In this document: positions 1-10,527 of the stretch, one piece after another
Layout: each line of letters begins with the position of its first letter
How positions within the stretch are numbered: position 1 is the first letter of the stretch
Assembly (NCBI GenBank): GCA_027422505.1
Contig: JAPQWV010000051.1
Coordinates: forward strand, 4,555,501 to 4,619,500
Direction of reading: 5' to 3'
Origin: Craterostigma plantagineum
Lineage: Eukaryota > Streptophyta > Magnoliopsida > Lamiales > Linderniaceae
DNA: 64,000 nucleotides
Notes under the pieces: generated by a model
The model's input: the letters and a program-made list of their open reading frames with translations, nothing else
Database searches by the model: none
Told to the model about the DNA's origin: nothing
Position numbers and translations under genes: made by a program

Positions 1-1362
1 GCACCTTTCTTGTCCCGGATCTCTATGCCGAACTCTTGTAGTAGTAGGATCCATCTGATTAGCCGTGACTTGGCATCGGGCTTTGCTAACAAGTACTTAA
101 GAGCAGAATGGTCAGTGAAAACAATAACTTTGGATAGGATAAGATATGACATGAACTTGTCGAAAGCAAATACGACGGCCAACAGTTCCTTTTCAGTGGT
201 TGTGTAATTTGTCTGGGCTGCGTCTAGCGTCTTACTCGCGTAGTAGATCGGCCTGAAATGGTTGTCCTTACGCTGCCCTAGCACGGCCCCAACTGCATAG
301 TCATAGCATCGCACATTAGTTCAAAGGGCAGCCTCCAATTCGGGGCTACCATAATAAGTGTTGCGATTAATCGCTCCTTAAGTAAATTGATTGCAAGCAA
401 GCACTCGTCGTTAAACTCAAACGGGACATCTTTTTCTAGTAATCTAGACATGGGTCGAGCGATCTTAGAAAAATCCTTAATGAACCTACGATAAAATCCA
501 GCATGTCCTAGAAAACTCCTAATTGACTTCACGTTCGAGGGGACAAGCAGCTTTTCTATCGTTTCCAACTTAGCTCGGTCCACTTCGATTCCTATAGAAA
601 AATCTTATGGCCCAAAAATATGCCCTCTCGAACCATGAAGTGGAACTTTTCCCAATTAAGTGCCGAGTTCGTTCCTTCGGAGTACGAGCTTCAGATTAGA
701 TAAACATACGTCGAATGACGAACCGAACACAGAAAATTCGTCCATAAATACCTCCATTACCTCACCTACAAGTTCGTCGAATATGGCCATCATGCATCGC
801 TGGAAGGTGGTTGGGGCATTGCAGACCGAATGGCATCCTTCGATACGCGAACGTCCCGAACGGGCACGTGAATGTGGTCTTCTCTTGGCTCGAGTGCTAT
901 GGGGATCTGCAGATAACCTGACAAACCATCAAGGAAACATTAGAATGAGTGACCGACTAACTTTTCTAACATCTGATCAATAAACGGTAAAGGAAAGTGG
1001 TCCTTTCGCGTGGCGTCGTTCAACTTCCTGTAGTCGATGCAGACGCACCACCCACTTACTGTCCTTGTCAGAATCAGCTCGTTCTTGTCGTTGGTGACAA
1101 CCGTCATGCCTCCCTTCTTTGGGACCACTTGTACCGGGCTGACCCACGTGCTGTCTAAAATGGGATAAATCATCCCCGCGTCTAGCAGTTTGATCACCTC
1201 CTTTTTACCACGTCCTTCGTATTGGGGTTGAGGCGCCTTTGGCGGTTGCGCGACCGGCTTGAAATCGTCCTCCATCACGATCTTATGCGTGCAATAGCTC
1301 GGGTTGATACCTCTTATGTCGGATATCTTCCACATCAAAGCCTTCTTGTGCGCTTTCAACAC
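1..1362 (-). pseudogene. Athila pol: reverse transcriptase and RNase H, broken
   Basis: Two recognisable pieces. 940-1362 encodes the RT N-terminus with the VPKKGG and CIDYRKLN motifs. 278-583 encodes the RT connection region (SIRSFLGHAGFYRRFIKDFS), and 1-277 continues into RNase H ([15 protein letters not shown], then [10 protein letters not shown] in another frame). The catalytic FLDGYSGY/YxDD part between about 590 and 940 is frame-broken. The enzyme would copy element RNA into DNA in cytoplasmic particles, but this copy cannot encode an active protein. Integrase, if present, lies beyond the left edge. Confidence 0.85.
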
Positions 1363-1607
1363 GTCTAGGAGCTGATCCTTCTGTCCGTCGTCGAGGCTCG
1401 ACGAGATGATGACTGGCAGCCCTCTATTGTTGCTAAGGAATGCGTACTAGAGGTGGTCGGGCAGCGGCTTCAACTCTAGGACTGGTGGCTCCTCGACCGA
1501 GCTCTTTTCCTTGTCCTCTTCGCGGCTCTCATCGATGGCTATGATGGGCTCGTCGACTTCCTCCCCACACTCGTCAACTGCCATAATCATTCTTGTGTCC
1601 TCCTCGC

Positions 1608-2273
1608 TCAGAACCTGTGATAGACCTTGCACAGAAAAGAGAAACTCGTGCTCAAAAGCATCAAGTAGTAACACTTATCGTCATGTTCATTACTTTTTTT
1701 CATCGAATCCGCCATACTAAATGTGTCTTTTTCTCCATCTACTGTCCAAGTCAATGTACCATTCCTAACGTCTATCATGGTTTCTCCTGTGGCTAAGAAC
1801 GGTCTACCTAATATCAACGGGACATTATCCTCCTCCTCCATGTCTAAAATAACGAAATCAGCAGGAATTACGAACTTATCTACTTTAACTAAAACGTCCT
1901 CGATAACACCTCGAGGATACTTCAATGATCTGTCGGCTAACTGCAAGCTCATCCTAGTGGGTCGTGGCTCACCTAATCTTAAGCGCTTAAACATAGAATA
2001 TGGCATTAAATTAATGCTAGCACCTAGGTCGGCTAGCGCACGCTCAACAACTAAATCTCCTATAAGACAGGGAATAGTAAAACTCCATGGGTCCTTAAGC
2101 TTCTTAGGGATCTTGCTTTGGAGTATCGCCGAGCACTCCCCTTGCAGGCATACGGTGGAGACGTGTTCGAGCTTCCTTCTGTTCGTCAGCATGTCCTTCA
2201 AGAACTTGGCGAAGCTGGGCATCTGCGTAATAGCTTCAATAAAAGGTAAGTTAATATGCAATTCCTTACACAT
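1608..2273 (-). pseudogene. Athila retropepsin-like aspartic protease region
   Basis: This open segment of about 221 codons contains the aspartic protease signature ADLGASINLMP and the downstream LGRPFLATG flap/helix motif typical of Athila and Tat polyproteins. It is one reading-frame block of what was a single gag-pol frame. It is joined downstream to an acidic linker (1447-1674) and upstream to gag. The element's other frames are broken, so it is annotated as part of a dead polyprotein. Confidence 0.8.
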
Positions 2274-2281
2274 ATGGCCGC

Positions 2282-3944
2282 TCAGTCGAACTGTTTATCG
2301 AACTGTGCCTCATCCTTGTCCTTCTTCAGTCGAGCCGGATAAGGAATCTTCGGCTGGTATGGCTTCACCGATGGCCGCTCGATCTCCTTCGCCTTTTCCT
2401 TCTCGGGCTCGACCTTCTCCTTTTCGGCTTCGACCTTCTCGACATCGTCGCCTCTGATCTCCTCCACTTCGGGCTCGTCGTGGCTCTCGAAGTTGGCGTT
2501 CTCCTTGCCTTCTTCTTGGCGGGCACTTGTTGCAGTTCTCGCCCATTCCTCAGCGTCACCGCCTTGCAGTACTCCTTGGGATTCGGCTCGTTATAGCTTG
2601 GGAGTGAGCCCTGAGTACGTCCCGCCAATTGCTTCGCCATCTGGCCCACCTGTTGCTCCAGCTTCTTGAGTGAGGCATCCGTGTTTTGGGCACGCACGTC
2701 GTTTGCCTCCATGTACTCCTCCATCTTCGTCATTCAGCTCTCGTGGGTTGCGGTGATGCTGCTGAAATTCATGAGGAGCGCCTTATCATATCCTTCATCT
2801 CCTTCATGTCGTCGGATCCTCCTGCGGGCGCGTTCTGGTACTGGCGTGGCGCCCCGTTTTGGAAACCGGACGGCCTAGGCTGAAATCCAGGCGGTCCTTG
2901 CCGCTGGTAGTTCTAATTCCCGTACGCCTGATTGGGGTGCGCTCGGTGTTGGAAACTTCACTGGCCACCTTGGTAGTTGCCCATATAGTCTACGTGCTCC
3001 AACGATTGCCCAAGTTGGCATTCCAATGTCTCATGAGCTGTGCCACAGATCCCGCACAATGGCACGTACGGCGTGTGCTGCGTCGAAGCGGTGGTTGTCA
3101 CGGCGTTCACGGGCTGAGTCTGCCCGGACATCGGGAGTAGTGAGTCGATGACTGTCTGCAACTGAGAGTTCGTCGCAGTGATCTGTTGCTGAAGCGCCTC
3201 GAATTTGGCATTCGTGGCCATCTCCTCGCTCACTTCAAATACGCCTATTGTCTTCATCGTGGTATTGCCCCTCATGAAGCTATTTTTCGAGTAGTCCTCA
3301 ATCAGATTCCACGCGTCGGTGGCATTGAGCTTCACGAGTCACCCTCCTGCGGCTCCGTCTAACATATGGACAGTTTGGTCATTGAGCCCCTCATGGAATC
3401 GGTTGATCTGGGCTCCCTTTGACATCCCGTGCTGTGGGCATCTCTTCAATAGCGCCTTGTATCGCTCCCAAACCTCGTAGAGGTTTTCTGAATCCTTCTA
3501 ATGAAACAGGGAGATCTCCATTTTTAGTCTGAGCACCTTCGACAATGGAAAGTAGTGGTTGATGAAGGTGGCTCGCATCTCCTCCCAGCTAGTGATCGAT
3601 CTGGGCGGCAACATATCTAACCAGTCATTCGCCCTGAACTTGAGCTAGAATGGGAATAGCATCAGCTTGATCGCATCGCCCGAGACCCCGTTGATCTTGA
3701 TGATGTCGGTGACCGTCAAGAATGCCTTCAAATGGGAGTAGGGATTGTCGTCGGGATTGCCCTTGAACTGGGCCGTCTGAAAGATCATCTGAAGTCAGGA
3801 GTGCTTCAGCTCGAAAATGTTGTTCTCGATCGGCGGGATGACAATCGCCGACTCAGTACCGCCTAGCGCGGCATTCTTAAGGAGATCCTGTAGTGATGGC
3901 TCCTCCTCTAGAACGTGATGGACGGGTACTCGGTGGTTCGCCAT
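2282..3944 (-). pseudogene. Athila gag, broken
   Basis: The probable gag start is the ATG at 3944-3942 (MANHRVPVHH), about 420 bases inside the primer binding site. Downstream are the retrotransposon gag region (3335-3900, degenerate), a Cys/His segment near 3040 (CGICGTAHETLEC), a glutamine- and proline-rich part, and a Lys/Glu-rich C-terminus. Several stops look like C-to-T changes at former CAG or TGG codons (for example near 2912, 2957 and 3648), which fits old methylated-cytosine decay. Confidence 0.75.
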
Positions 3945-4364
3945 CGTTACTTCCGTGTTTGGGCTGTCTACGAATGCCTCTACACGAGAGTTTTGGGTCG
4001 ACTCATGCGAACTATCCTCTGAATAGCTAACTAGATGGTCCTGAGAGCTAGGGGAAGCTCCTTCGGTGTCGTACTTAAGTTTCCTTCATAACTTTCGCTC
4101 GAAATATGGGTCTGCTTCAACAATGGAACCCGTTGGACGGCTTCGGGTCATTCACTGCTGAATCGTACCTTCAAAAAGTGCGAACAAAAATTAGCAACGA
4201 AATAAATAAATACGTCGAACTGATTACGAGACTAATAGTGACGTAGGAAAACGAATAACGCAAATAACACAAGTAACGCAAATAGAAACGACAAAACTAA
4301 ACTAAGAAAAATGTCAAATAAAGTGTCTAAAGTACCGAACTACGGCGTTCCTAATATCAATTTA

Positions 4365-4382
4365 TCCCCGGTAACGGCGCCA
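4365..4382 (-). promoter_or_regulatory. Primer binding site for tRNA-Asp (Athila)
   Basis: On the plus strand the 18 bases TCCCCGGTAACGGCGCCA match the 3' end of plant tRNA-Asp(GTC) with CCA at all but one position (T for C). They lie 6 bases from the LTR end at 4389. This primes minus-strand DNA synthesis and fixes the element's orientation. Confidence 0.9.
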
Positions 4383-4388
4383 AAAACT

Positions 4389-5837
4389 TGATCGACACGT
4401 GGTGTGTGAATGAAAAGTGCGACAAGTAATAATTAAAACGAATACCTAATTACTATAACTGACGTACGATAGGCAGTGGACCTATCGTGTGTAGTGCAGT
4501 AAAGTGAGTAGACGAGTATCGAACACAAGGAATAAATCAAGTACTAGTAGTGACCTATCGACTCGATATTTTAGCCTAAATAAAATACGCAGATGGTGTT
4601 ACGAACTACCCAAACAGATTACTCCTAAATCAACGAGAGACTAAAAGAATACGCCTAAACTTGTGAAAAACCTTCAGATAATAGAGATGTGCTCGAGATT
4701 CGAATCCCGCTAGGTACTATCGGTTAAGACAATGAATTCTCGCTCTTACGTGATTTTGACTAGATCGCAGTAATTTCCTACCCGCTCACGAGTTTGCTGT
4801 CGCCCTAAACGCTCGCGGGGATCTAAAATTCAGTAATTACTAACGGCGATGATCGAGTATTTGCTTTCGCCCTAAACTCGAATCCTATCTTCTACGAACG
4901 GCCTAATCGTTATTTAGCTGTCGCCCTAAACGATTTTCCACACGATCACTTTAACACATAGACATATTAAAGCGACGAAATAATTTCATAGACAGATAAA
5001 AAGTCATAAACACGAGTCACGATTAAACATATGTCTTAATTACGAAATATCTAATCCCAAACACATAGGGGATTTAGCTACGCATAACTGACGGGAAAAC
5101 AACCAAAAAAATAAGAAACGAAGAAGAAGAAATCATGATCTTGAATACTGATGATCTGGGATGGTGGCACGGATGAATCTTCGTTCTGCATTCAATTTGG
5201 CGTTATTGCGTCGTTGATCTGTCTTTCACGCTTCTCTAATAGAATTCTGCGTTTCTCGCGTCTGTAGTTCGTCTCTTATGAGTTAGGGTTGATATCTGGT
5301 GAGAGTCCCCTTTTTCTGAGTCGAATTTCGGCTTTTATAGGAATTTTCCTAATAGCACGGCCTGGGACATGGGCCGTCACGGCCGTGACCGTCGCCGACT
5401 CAAATCGCTCAACTCTCTGCCAAGTGTCATGGCCAAGTGCAATGGGCGTCATGGCCGTGACCACCTTCGATCCAACTCTCTGCCAAGTGTCACGGCCAAG
5501 TGCAATGGGCGTCACGGCCGTGACCACCTTCGATGCAACTCTCTGCCAAGTGTCACGGCCAAGTGCCTGCTCGTCACGGCCGTGACCGTCTCTTTGATTA
5601 GCCTCTGCCCCTTGTCACGGCCGCGTGCACTAGGTGTCACGGTCGTGACCTTCGCCACTTTTCACTGTCATCGCGCCGTTTTGCCCCGTTTTCGCTCCTT
5701 TTCGCCCGAAACTCGTCCTAAGCTCCTTCAATGTAAGAATAAGTGTAAATATGGCGAATGAACACATAAAATGATTGCTAGAGCTATATTATATCCCAAT
5801 TAAATACTACGATAAACGCATTGAAATACGTTTATCA
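4389..5837 (-). repeat. 5' LTR of the Athila element
   Basis: On the minus strand it starts TGATAAACG and ends GTCGATCA, giving short inverted termini TGAT/ATCA and 1449 bp length. The inner end is placed by the adjacent primer binding site. It contains three copies of a GTCGCCCTAAACG-like motif (about 4800-4930) and the palindrome array described separately. The partner LTR is outside the window, so divergence cannot be measured. Confidence 0.85.
5376..5649. repeat. Tandem array with a 14-bp perfect palindrome
   Basis: The palindrome GTCACGGCCGTGAC occurs exactly at 5376-5389, 5511-5524 and 5573-5586. One-base variants are at 5448-5461 and 5636-5649. Copies are spaced 62 to 72 bp and share flanks such as CTCTCTGCCAAGTGTCACGG. 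The array sits in the U3-side half of the Athila LTR (minus orientation), so it may be promoter or enhancer sequence. That role is inference. Confidence 0.85.
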
Positions 5838-6350
5838 GGGCCGGACATTTTGTTCCACGACAAGGAGAGGTACTGTAATAATCCGAGAAGTCCACATGGC
5901 GGTACCCTTTAGCTGGTTGTGCTTGAGGTCCAAGCGTGTCAGGCTCTCGGCAGCGCCGAACGCAGGGATTTGACCTGGTTAGCTTGTTGTGGCAAAGGAT
6001 GAGGTTGGTCGTCAACGACGCAAGGCCCGATAGCAACGGCAGAATCTGACCCGTCAACTGATTGAAGCTGAGATCGAATGTTTGCGGTGATTTCAACTGC
6101 CCCAACATCGCCGGAATCTGACCGAAGATAAAGTTTCGATTGCTGGCGAGGAAGCGCAGGGATTTAATCTGTGAGATGGTGCCGTGCAATGCTCCGTAGA
6201 CCCGACCCGGGACGACTGTGAGCTCGTAGAGCGAGATAGTTTGCCGATCTCAGGCGAAAGCCGGTCGATTAACCAGGGGAGCCGGCTCGTGGGTCGCCGC
6301 AGGCTACGAATCGATTGGCGTCACAAAAAGTTTTTCATGTTCATTCATTC
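5838..6350 (-). pseudogene. Leucine-rich-repeat protein fragment, truncated by the Athila insertion
   Basis: Minus-strand translation gives plant LRR units: IGKLSRLYELTVVPGRVYG (about 6240-6190), then SQIKSLRFLASNRNFIFGQIP, LSFNQLTGQILP and LILCHNKLT (to about 5995). After a frame change come LTRLDLKHNQLKG and LSLSWNKMSGP, ending at 5838 where the LTR starts. The pattern resembles plant extracellular LRR receptor-like or PGIP-like proteins, but I cannot name the subfamily. There is no start codon or signal peptide, and at least two frameshifts are present. The missing 3' part should lie on the other side of the retrotransposon, outside the window. Confidence 0.75.
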
Positions 6351-6566
6351 CAAATTTACAGTGTGAGATCGAGGGTTTTCTTGGGTCTTTTAATAGGCAC
6401 GTGCCTCTCACGTGCCTCTATTTCCGTTAAAATTAACAGTGTATTTAACAGAGGACCAACTTGATTCAAATTAAAAAATATGAGGGACTAAATGTGGCAA
6501 GTGAAAACATCGGGGACCAAAAGTGCCCTCGGGGTAAACAACGGGGACCAAAAATGGCTTTCTCCC
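6351..6566. other. Non-coding stretch
   Basis: It contains a short duplicated CACGTGCCTCT motif (6400-6420) and repeated GGGGACCAAAA phrases (6513-6552). I see no gene or element boundary in it. Confidence 0.5.
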
Positions 6567-6784
6567 AATATATTACTTTTCGTTTATTATTGTCCAACAT
6601 GGATATGTTTGAGGTTAGTTCTATAATTGTATTTTTATGATTTTACTAATATCTGTTGCTGCTTGCATGCATGCTCTTTGTGATTTATATGAGACTGCTA
6701 CTTATTTGTAGGAAAGTCATCTTCATTGATGAAAAAATGGCTACATTGCACGAAGAAATCTAGATTGTTCACTTTATTCCAAAT
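6567..6784 (+). repeat. Copy of an exon-intron piece of the NHL gene
   Basis: This segment matches 22240-22453 almost base for base. It includes the last 47 bases of exon 5 of the NHL gene (through the ATGGATATGTTTGAG codons), the exon 5 donor GTTAGTTC and the first part of intron 5. Similarity begins abruptly at AATATATTACTTTT and stops at TTCCAAAT, where copia sequence begins. It is a non-functional duplicate, about 15.7 kb from its source and in the same orientation. Confidence 0.85.
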
Positions 6785-7054
6785 CTAGAAAAATGCATCC
6801 TTTTCTCAAGCAGATGTTTCTTATGAAAGATCTAGGTGAGATGAAGTTCTTCCTTGGAATAGAGGTTGCAAGATCGAAGGAAGGGATTCATCTAAACCAG
6901 AGAAAATATGTTATTGATCTTTGAGTGAAACAGGAATGGTGGTGTGTAAACCTTCATATACCCCAATAGAATATAACATCAGAGCTGTTATAGAAAGGAT
7001 CAGTCAAAATGATCCAGTCCTTGATGATATTGTTGGCTTTCAAAGGCTGGTAGG

Positions 7055-7274
7055 TGTTGAAGAATCACGTGTGAGGGCACAAATTGTCCCACACCGAAAT
7101 ATTACCAAAGAAATAAATGGGTATATAGCTTGATGGGTCCACTCCTCTTAACACCAATTGGTTTTAAGAAGGAACTCCATCAAGTTTTTACTGGGTACCC
7201 CTTCTCCGTGTGGCGCATGTGCGTGGGCCTCGTTAACGGATAAAATTACCGGAGGCCCGACCCGAATTTCTACA
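7055..7274. mobile_element. Solo LTR (220 bp) nested in the copia remnant
   Basis: It begins TGTTGAAGAATC and ends TTTCTACA (TG...CA). It is flanked on both sides by the exact 5-bp duplication GTAGG (7050-7054 and 7275-7279). The copia RT codons for RLVG on the left continue into KLLYL on the right, confirming an insertion. The internal region was probably lost by LTR-LTR recombination. The short length suggests a copia or TRIM-type LTR. Confidence 0.88.
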
Positions 7275-7323
7275 GTAGGAAAGCTATTATATTTGTGTAT
7301 ACCAGACCTGATATTACTTCTGC

Positions 7324-7983
7324 TAGGGGTGTTCATTCGGTAATAACCGAACCGAACCGAACCGAACTTTCGGTTAACCGAAAGTTCGGTTCGAGAATTT
7401 CATAAACCGAAAACCGAACCGAAACAATTCGGTTCGGTTTCGGTTTTTACCGAATTTTTTTCGGTTCGGTTCGGTTAACCGACCAAAAAACCGAATTTTT
7501 AATAAAAAAATAAAAAACAATAATATTAATACGATTTTAATTATAATTTTATTATCATATTTTTATTTGTATAAAATTTTCATTTACCCCATATTTTCCA
7601 TATTTTAGTAAATATATTAATTTTATTTATATTATAAATATATATTATCATACATATATATGAATAAATTTATGATTTACCTAATATTTTTCATATTTAT
7701 CAAATATGGTGGGTATATTATTAATTTATTAAAAGACATAAAAATATATCATTATATATTTTATATAATAATATATATGTCTTAAAATTAAAAAAAAAAA
7801 GAATTCGGTTATTCGGTTCGGTTCGGTTTACGAGGTAAAAAACCGAAACCGAACCGAATTTTTTTCGGTTATCAAAATACAAACCGAAAACCGAACCGAA
7901 ACTCTTCGGTTCGGTATTCGGTACGAACCGAAACTTCGGTTTCGGTTCGGTTCGGTCGGTTAACCGACATTTGAACACCCCTA
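7324..7983. mobile_element. Non-autonomous hAT element (660 bp)
   Basis: Terminal inverted repeats TAGGGGTGTTCA and TGAACACCCCTA are flanked by the exact 8-bp duplication ACTTCTGC (7316-7323, 7984-7991), which is diagnostic for the hAT superfamily. The subterminal 100-150 bp on each side are dense in AACCGAACCGAA / TTCGGTTCGG repeats in opposite orientation, typical transposase-binding arrays. The centre (7500-7800) is AT-rich and codes for nothing recognisable. It interrupts copia RT coding. Confidence 0.92.
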
Positions 7984-8604
7984 ACTTCTGCAGTGCAGGT
8001 GCTTAGCCAGTTCATGCACAAGCCAAGACAGATACATCTTGATGCAGCTTATAGGGTGTAAGATACTTGAAAGGAAGGCTCTCGGTTTGCTATTATCTGC
8101 TAAAAGTGATCTAAGTCTCAATGTTTTCTGTGATGTAGAATGGGCTGCCTGTGCAAATACTAGGAGCTCATTGTCAGGTTTCCTAAAAAAGCTTGGAGAC
8201 TCAATTCTGTCCTGGAAATCAAAGAAGTAGACCATTGTTGCAAAGAGCTCAGCCGAAGCAGAACGTAGAGCTTTAGCTTTGGTCACATCATAACTAACCT
8301 GGTTGCTTGGAGTGCTAAAGGATCTTAATGTCACCAACCTCTGCCCTGTACAGATATGGTCAGATACTAAATCAACCCTACAGCTTGCGACAAATCCCGT
8401 TTTCATGAGAGGAGCAAGCACGTAGAAGTGGATTGTCATTTTATACGAGACAAGATTGAAGATGGCACCATTTGAACTAGCTATATTCCTTCATCCGATC
8501 AGCCTGGCGATTTGCTTACTAACCTTTAAGGAAAGATCAGTTCTTCCACCTACTTGACAAGTATGGTGTGTTTGATTTATATGAACACCATACTTGAGGG
8601 GGAG

Positions 8605-8881
8605 TATTGAGAAGTATATGGTATAGCGGATAGTCATTTATCTCTGTTCTGTGAGCTGATGGAGTAGTTAGTTTGATCATATAGCCGTTTATTTTAATTA
8701 GCGGGCTTGTTTACTTATTGGGCCAATTCGGTGTAAAGGCCCAGTCAATGTATAGTTTATAAATAGGGTTCCCGCCAGTGTAATCAGGTAATGTTTGAAC
8801 AACAGAGTTTCTTTTCCCTCTCTCTCATCACTGAAACAAAGAACAAGATCAATGTACAGAGCTCGGATTTAGATTTCTTCA
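8605..8881 (+). repeat. 3' LTR of the copia remnant
   Basis: It starts TATTGAGAAGTATATGG (probably a mutated TGTTGAGAAG) directly after the polypurine tract GAGGGGGAG. It contains a TATA-like box (TATAAATAGGG near 8757) and ends near TTTCTTCA at about 8880. The right border is approximate because no target duplication is available. Confidence 0.65.
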
Positions 8882-9322
8882 GTAATCGAATGCGAATATA
8901 AATATTCGAATCATTAATGTATTACGAATAGAATATTGTGATATTCGTTTCAATTCCGAGGCAGAGATCATTCTCTCACAGCGTTTTGGATTTGATATAT
9001 TAAATTACTGAGTTTCTCACTATGATTATTACACATGCGTTCGTTTTCATGTTTTATCTTTTATGGTAATTTTGTCGACGGCGTTTTATTTTTGTTATCA
9101 TATTCGAAACAAAATAAGCGACCTTCTATTTGAAATAATATGAACCTCTATAGTACATACCATGGGACAATTTTAAGACTATATGCTAAAAAATTTCGCA
9201 CAGTCAACTATAAAAATTAGTAACTTATGCACACTCAAATGCGTGTGCTATTTATACAAATATTTTTTATTAAATTTATTTTAGTTTTGAAATATTTCAC
9301 AGAAGTCATGGTTTAAATTTAA
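8882..9322. other. AT-rich non-coding stretch
   Basis: I see no gene, repeat unit or element end here apart from its position between the copia LTR and the MULE. Confidence 0.5.
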
Positions 9323-9470
9323 GGGGATTCAACACTTAAATACCTACATTAATAAAATTTATACAGTTCAGTCCCTAGTCAGATGAATTTTTAAACTAGG
9401 TACCTAGTTGAATTTTGTTTTACTGATAGGTACCTAACTGACGGATTTACCCCTGCTGAAACTGCTTATT
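9323..9470 (+). repeat. Left terminal inverted repeat of the MULE
   Basis: It begins GGGGATTCAACACTTAAATACC and continues through AAACTAGGTACCTAGTTG, ATAGGTACCTAACTGACGG and TTACCCCT. Read against the reverse complement of 18150-18284, the order of these words is conserved although the bases between them have drifted. Confidence 0.75.
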
Positions 9471-9839
9471 TACATCTTTTACCTGCTTTTCTTATTTCAC
9501 GTTCGTTCCTCCATTTTAAAAAAAAAAACCGCACAACGTCGCACCAAATCGCGCGATTCCTTGGCAGATCGACCCGGGTGTTTTTGGCTTCAGATTCTAC
9601 GTCGTCACTCCAGTCGTTCGTCGAAGTATTAGCTTCTGAAATCGATTGGTAAGTCTTTCACAGTGTTACCGTAAAGTGCGACGATTTCGTCAAATTAGGG
9701 TTTTTTTGTGCTCGTTTTTGGAATGCGCGTGATTTGTTGGTCGATTACGCTTTTTTTGGGCGTGCATTTCGTCGTGGATGCTTCATTTGGGATTTTTTTG
9801 TAATGGGTCGATTTTGTTTTTTCGAATGGGGTCATTTAT

Positions 9840-10510
9840 TGTGGTACTATATTGTAACTGCATTTGGTACCATCTGTTTCGGCATTTTAGTACCCCTTGT
9901 GTGAATAAAATGGTACTACTTGGCAAAAGTGTTCGAATGGGGTCAATTTTTTTGGTACTACATTATCACTACATTAGGTCCTCTCTGTTTAGGAAATTTG
10001 GTACCCCTTATGCGCGTAAAATGGTAATGCTTGTTGACATTGGTTTTATCGACTGGGGTCAATTTGTTTTGGTACTACATCATCCATGATTTTGGTACCC
10101 TCTGTTAGGGTAAATTGGTACCCCTTGTGTGAACAAAATAGTACTGCTTGTTAACAGTGGGTTTTTCGAAAATGGGATTAATTTTTTTTGGTACGACATT
10201 GTCACTGAATTTGGTACCCTACGTTTTGCAAATTGGTACCCCTTTTGTGAATAAAATGGTACTACTTGTTAGTGGTTACCTTGAAATGGGGTCAATCTGT
10301 TTTGGTACTACATTATGACTGAATTTGGTACCCTCTGTGTTGGAAAACTGGTACTCCTTCTGTGAATAAAATGGTACTGCTTGTTAGCAGTGGGTTTTCT
10401 GAAAATGGTGTCAATTTTTTTGGTACTGCATTATCGATGCATTTGGTACCCTCTGTTTGGCCAAATTGGTACCCCTTGTGTGAATAAAATGGTACTGCTT
10501 GTTAACAGTT
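9840..10510. repeat. Tandem repeats of about 115 bp upstream of the protease gene
   Basis: Each unit contains GGTACCCCTTGTGTGAATAA, then AAATGGTACTGCTTGTTA, then a GGTCAATTTTTTTGGTACTA part. The GGTACCCCTT-like word recurs near 9891, 10001, 10116, 10237, 10349 (variant) and 10466. The array ends 20-30 bases before the presumed start codon at 10528, so it may overlap the promoter or 5' leader. Confidence 0.85.
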
Positions 10511-10527
10511 TTGCTTTTTTTGCAGAA

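Larger units (their letters stand above)
1..5837 (-). mobile_element. Athila-type Ty3/gypsy LTR retrotransposon, decayed and cut by the window edge
   Basis: Reading on the minus strand from 5837 the order is 5' LTR (4389-5837), tRNA-Asp type primer binding site (4365-4382), gag, protease, reverse transcriptase and RNase H, running off the left edge. The RT segment (VPKKGGMTVV, CIDYRKLNDATRKDHFPLPF) and the protease block (DLGASINLMP, LGRPFLATG) are characteristic of the Athila clade. The LTR termini are TGAT...ATCA. The insertion lies in a leucine-rich-repeat gene remnant. The expected 5-bp target copy next to the LTR would be GGGCC (5838-5842), but the other end is outside the window. Coding frames carry many stops and frameshifts, so the copy is old and not autonomous. 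Confidence 0.9.
6785..8881 (+). mobile_element. Ty1/copia retrotransposon remnant (RT, RNase H, 3' LTR)
   Basis: Translation gives copia RT (FLKQMFLMKDLGEMKFFLGI, then GFQRLVG and SQFMHKPRQIHLDAAYRV) and RNase H (SLSGFLKKLGDSILSWKSKK, AKSSAEAE, LGKDQFFHLL-like end). A polypurine tract (GAGGGGGAG, 8596-8604) and a 3' LTR follow. The frame is broken by stops and shifts. The RT coding is split by a solo LTR (7055-7274) and a hAT element (7324-7983). Removing both, with one target copy each, rejoins copia coding sequence. The 5' half is absent; the remnant starts at the NHL-gene copy. Confidence 0.85.

Noticed and set aside
4790..4935. Telomere-like CCCTAAA repeats
   Set aside because: Only three separate CGCCCTAAAC words about 60 bases apart within the Athila LTR, not a tandem telomeric array.
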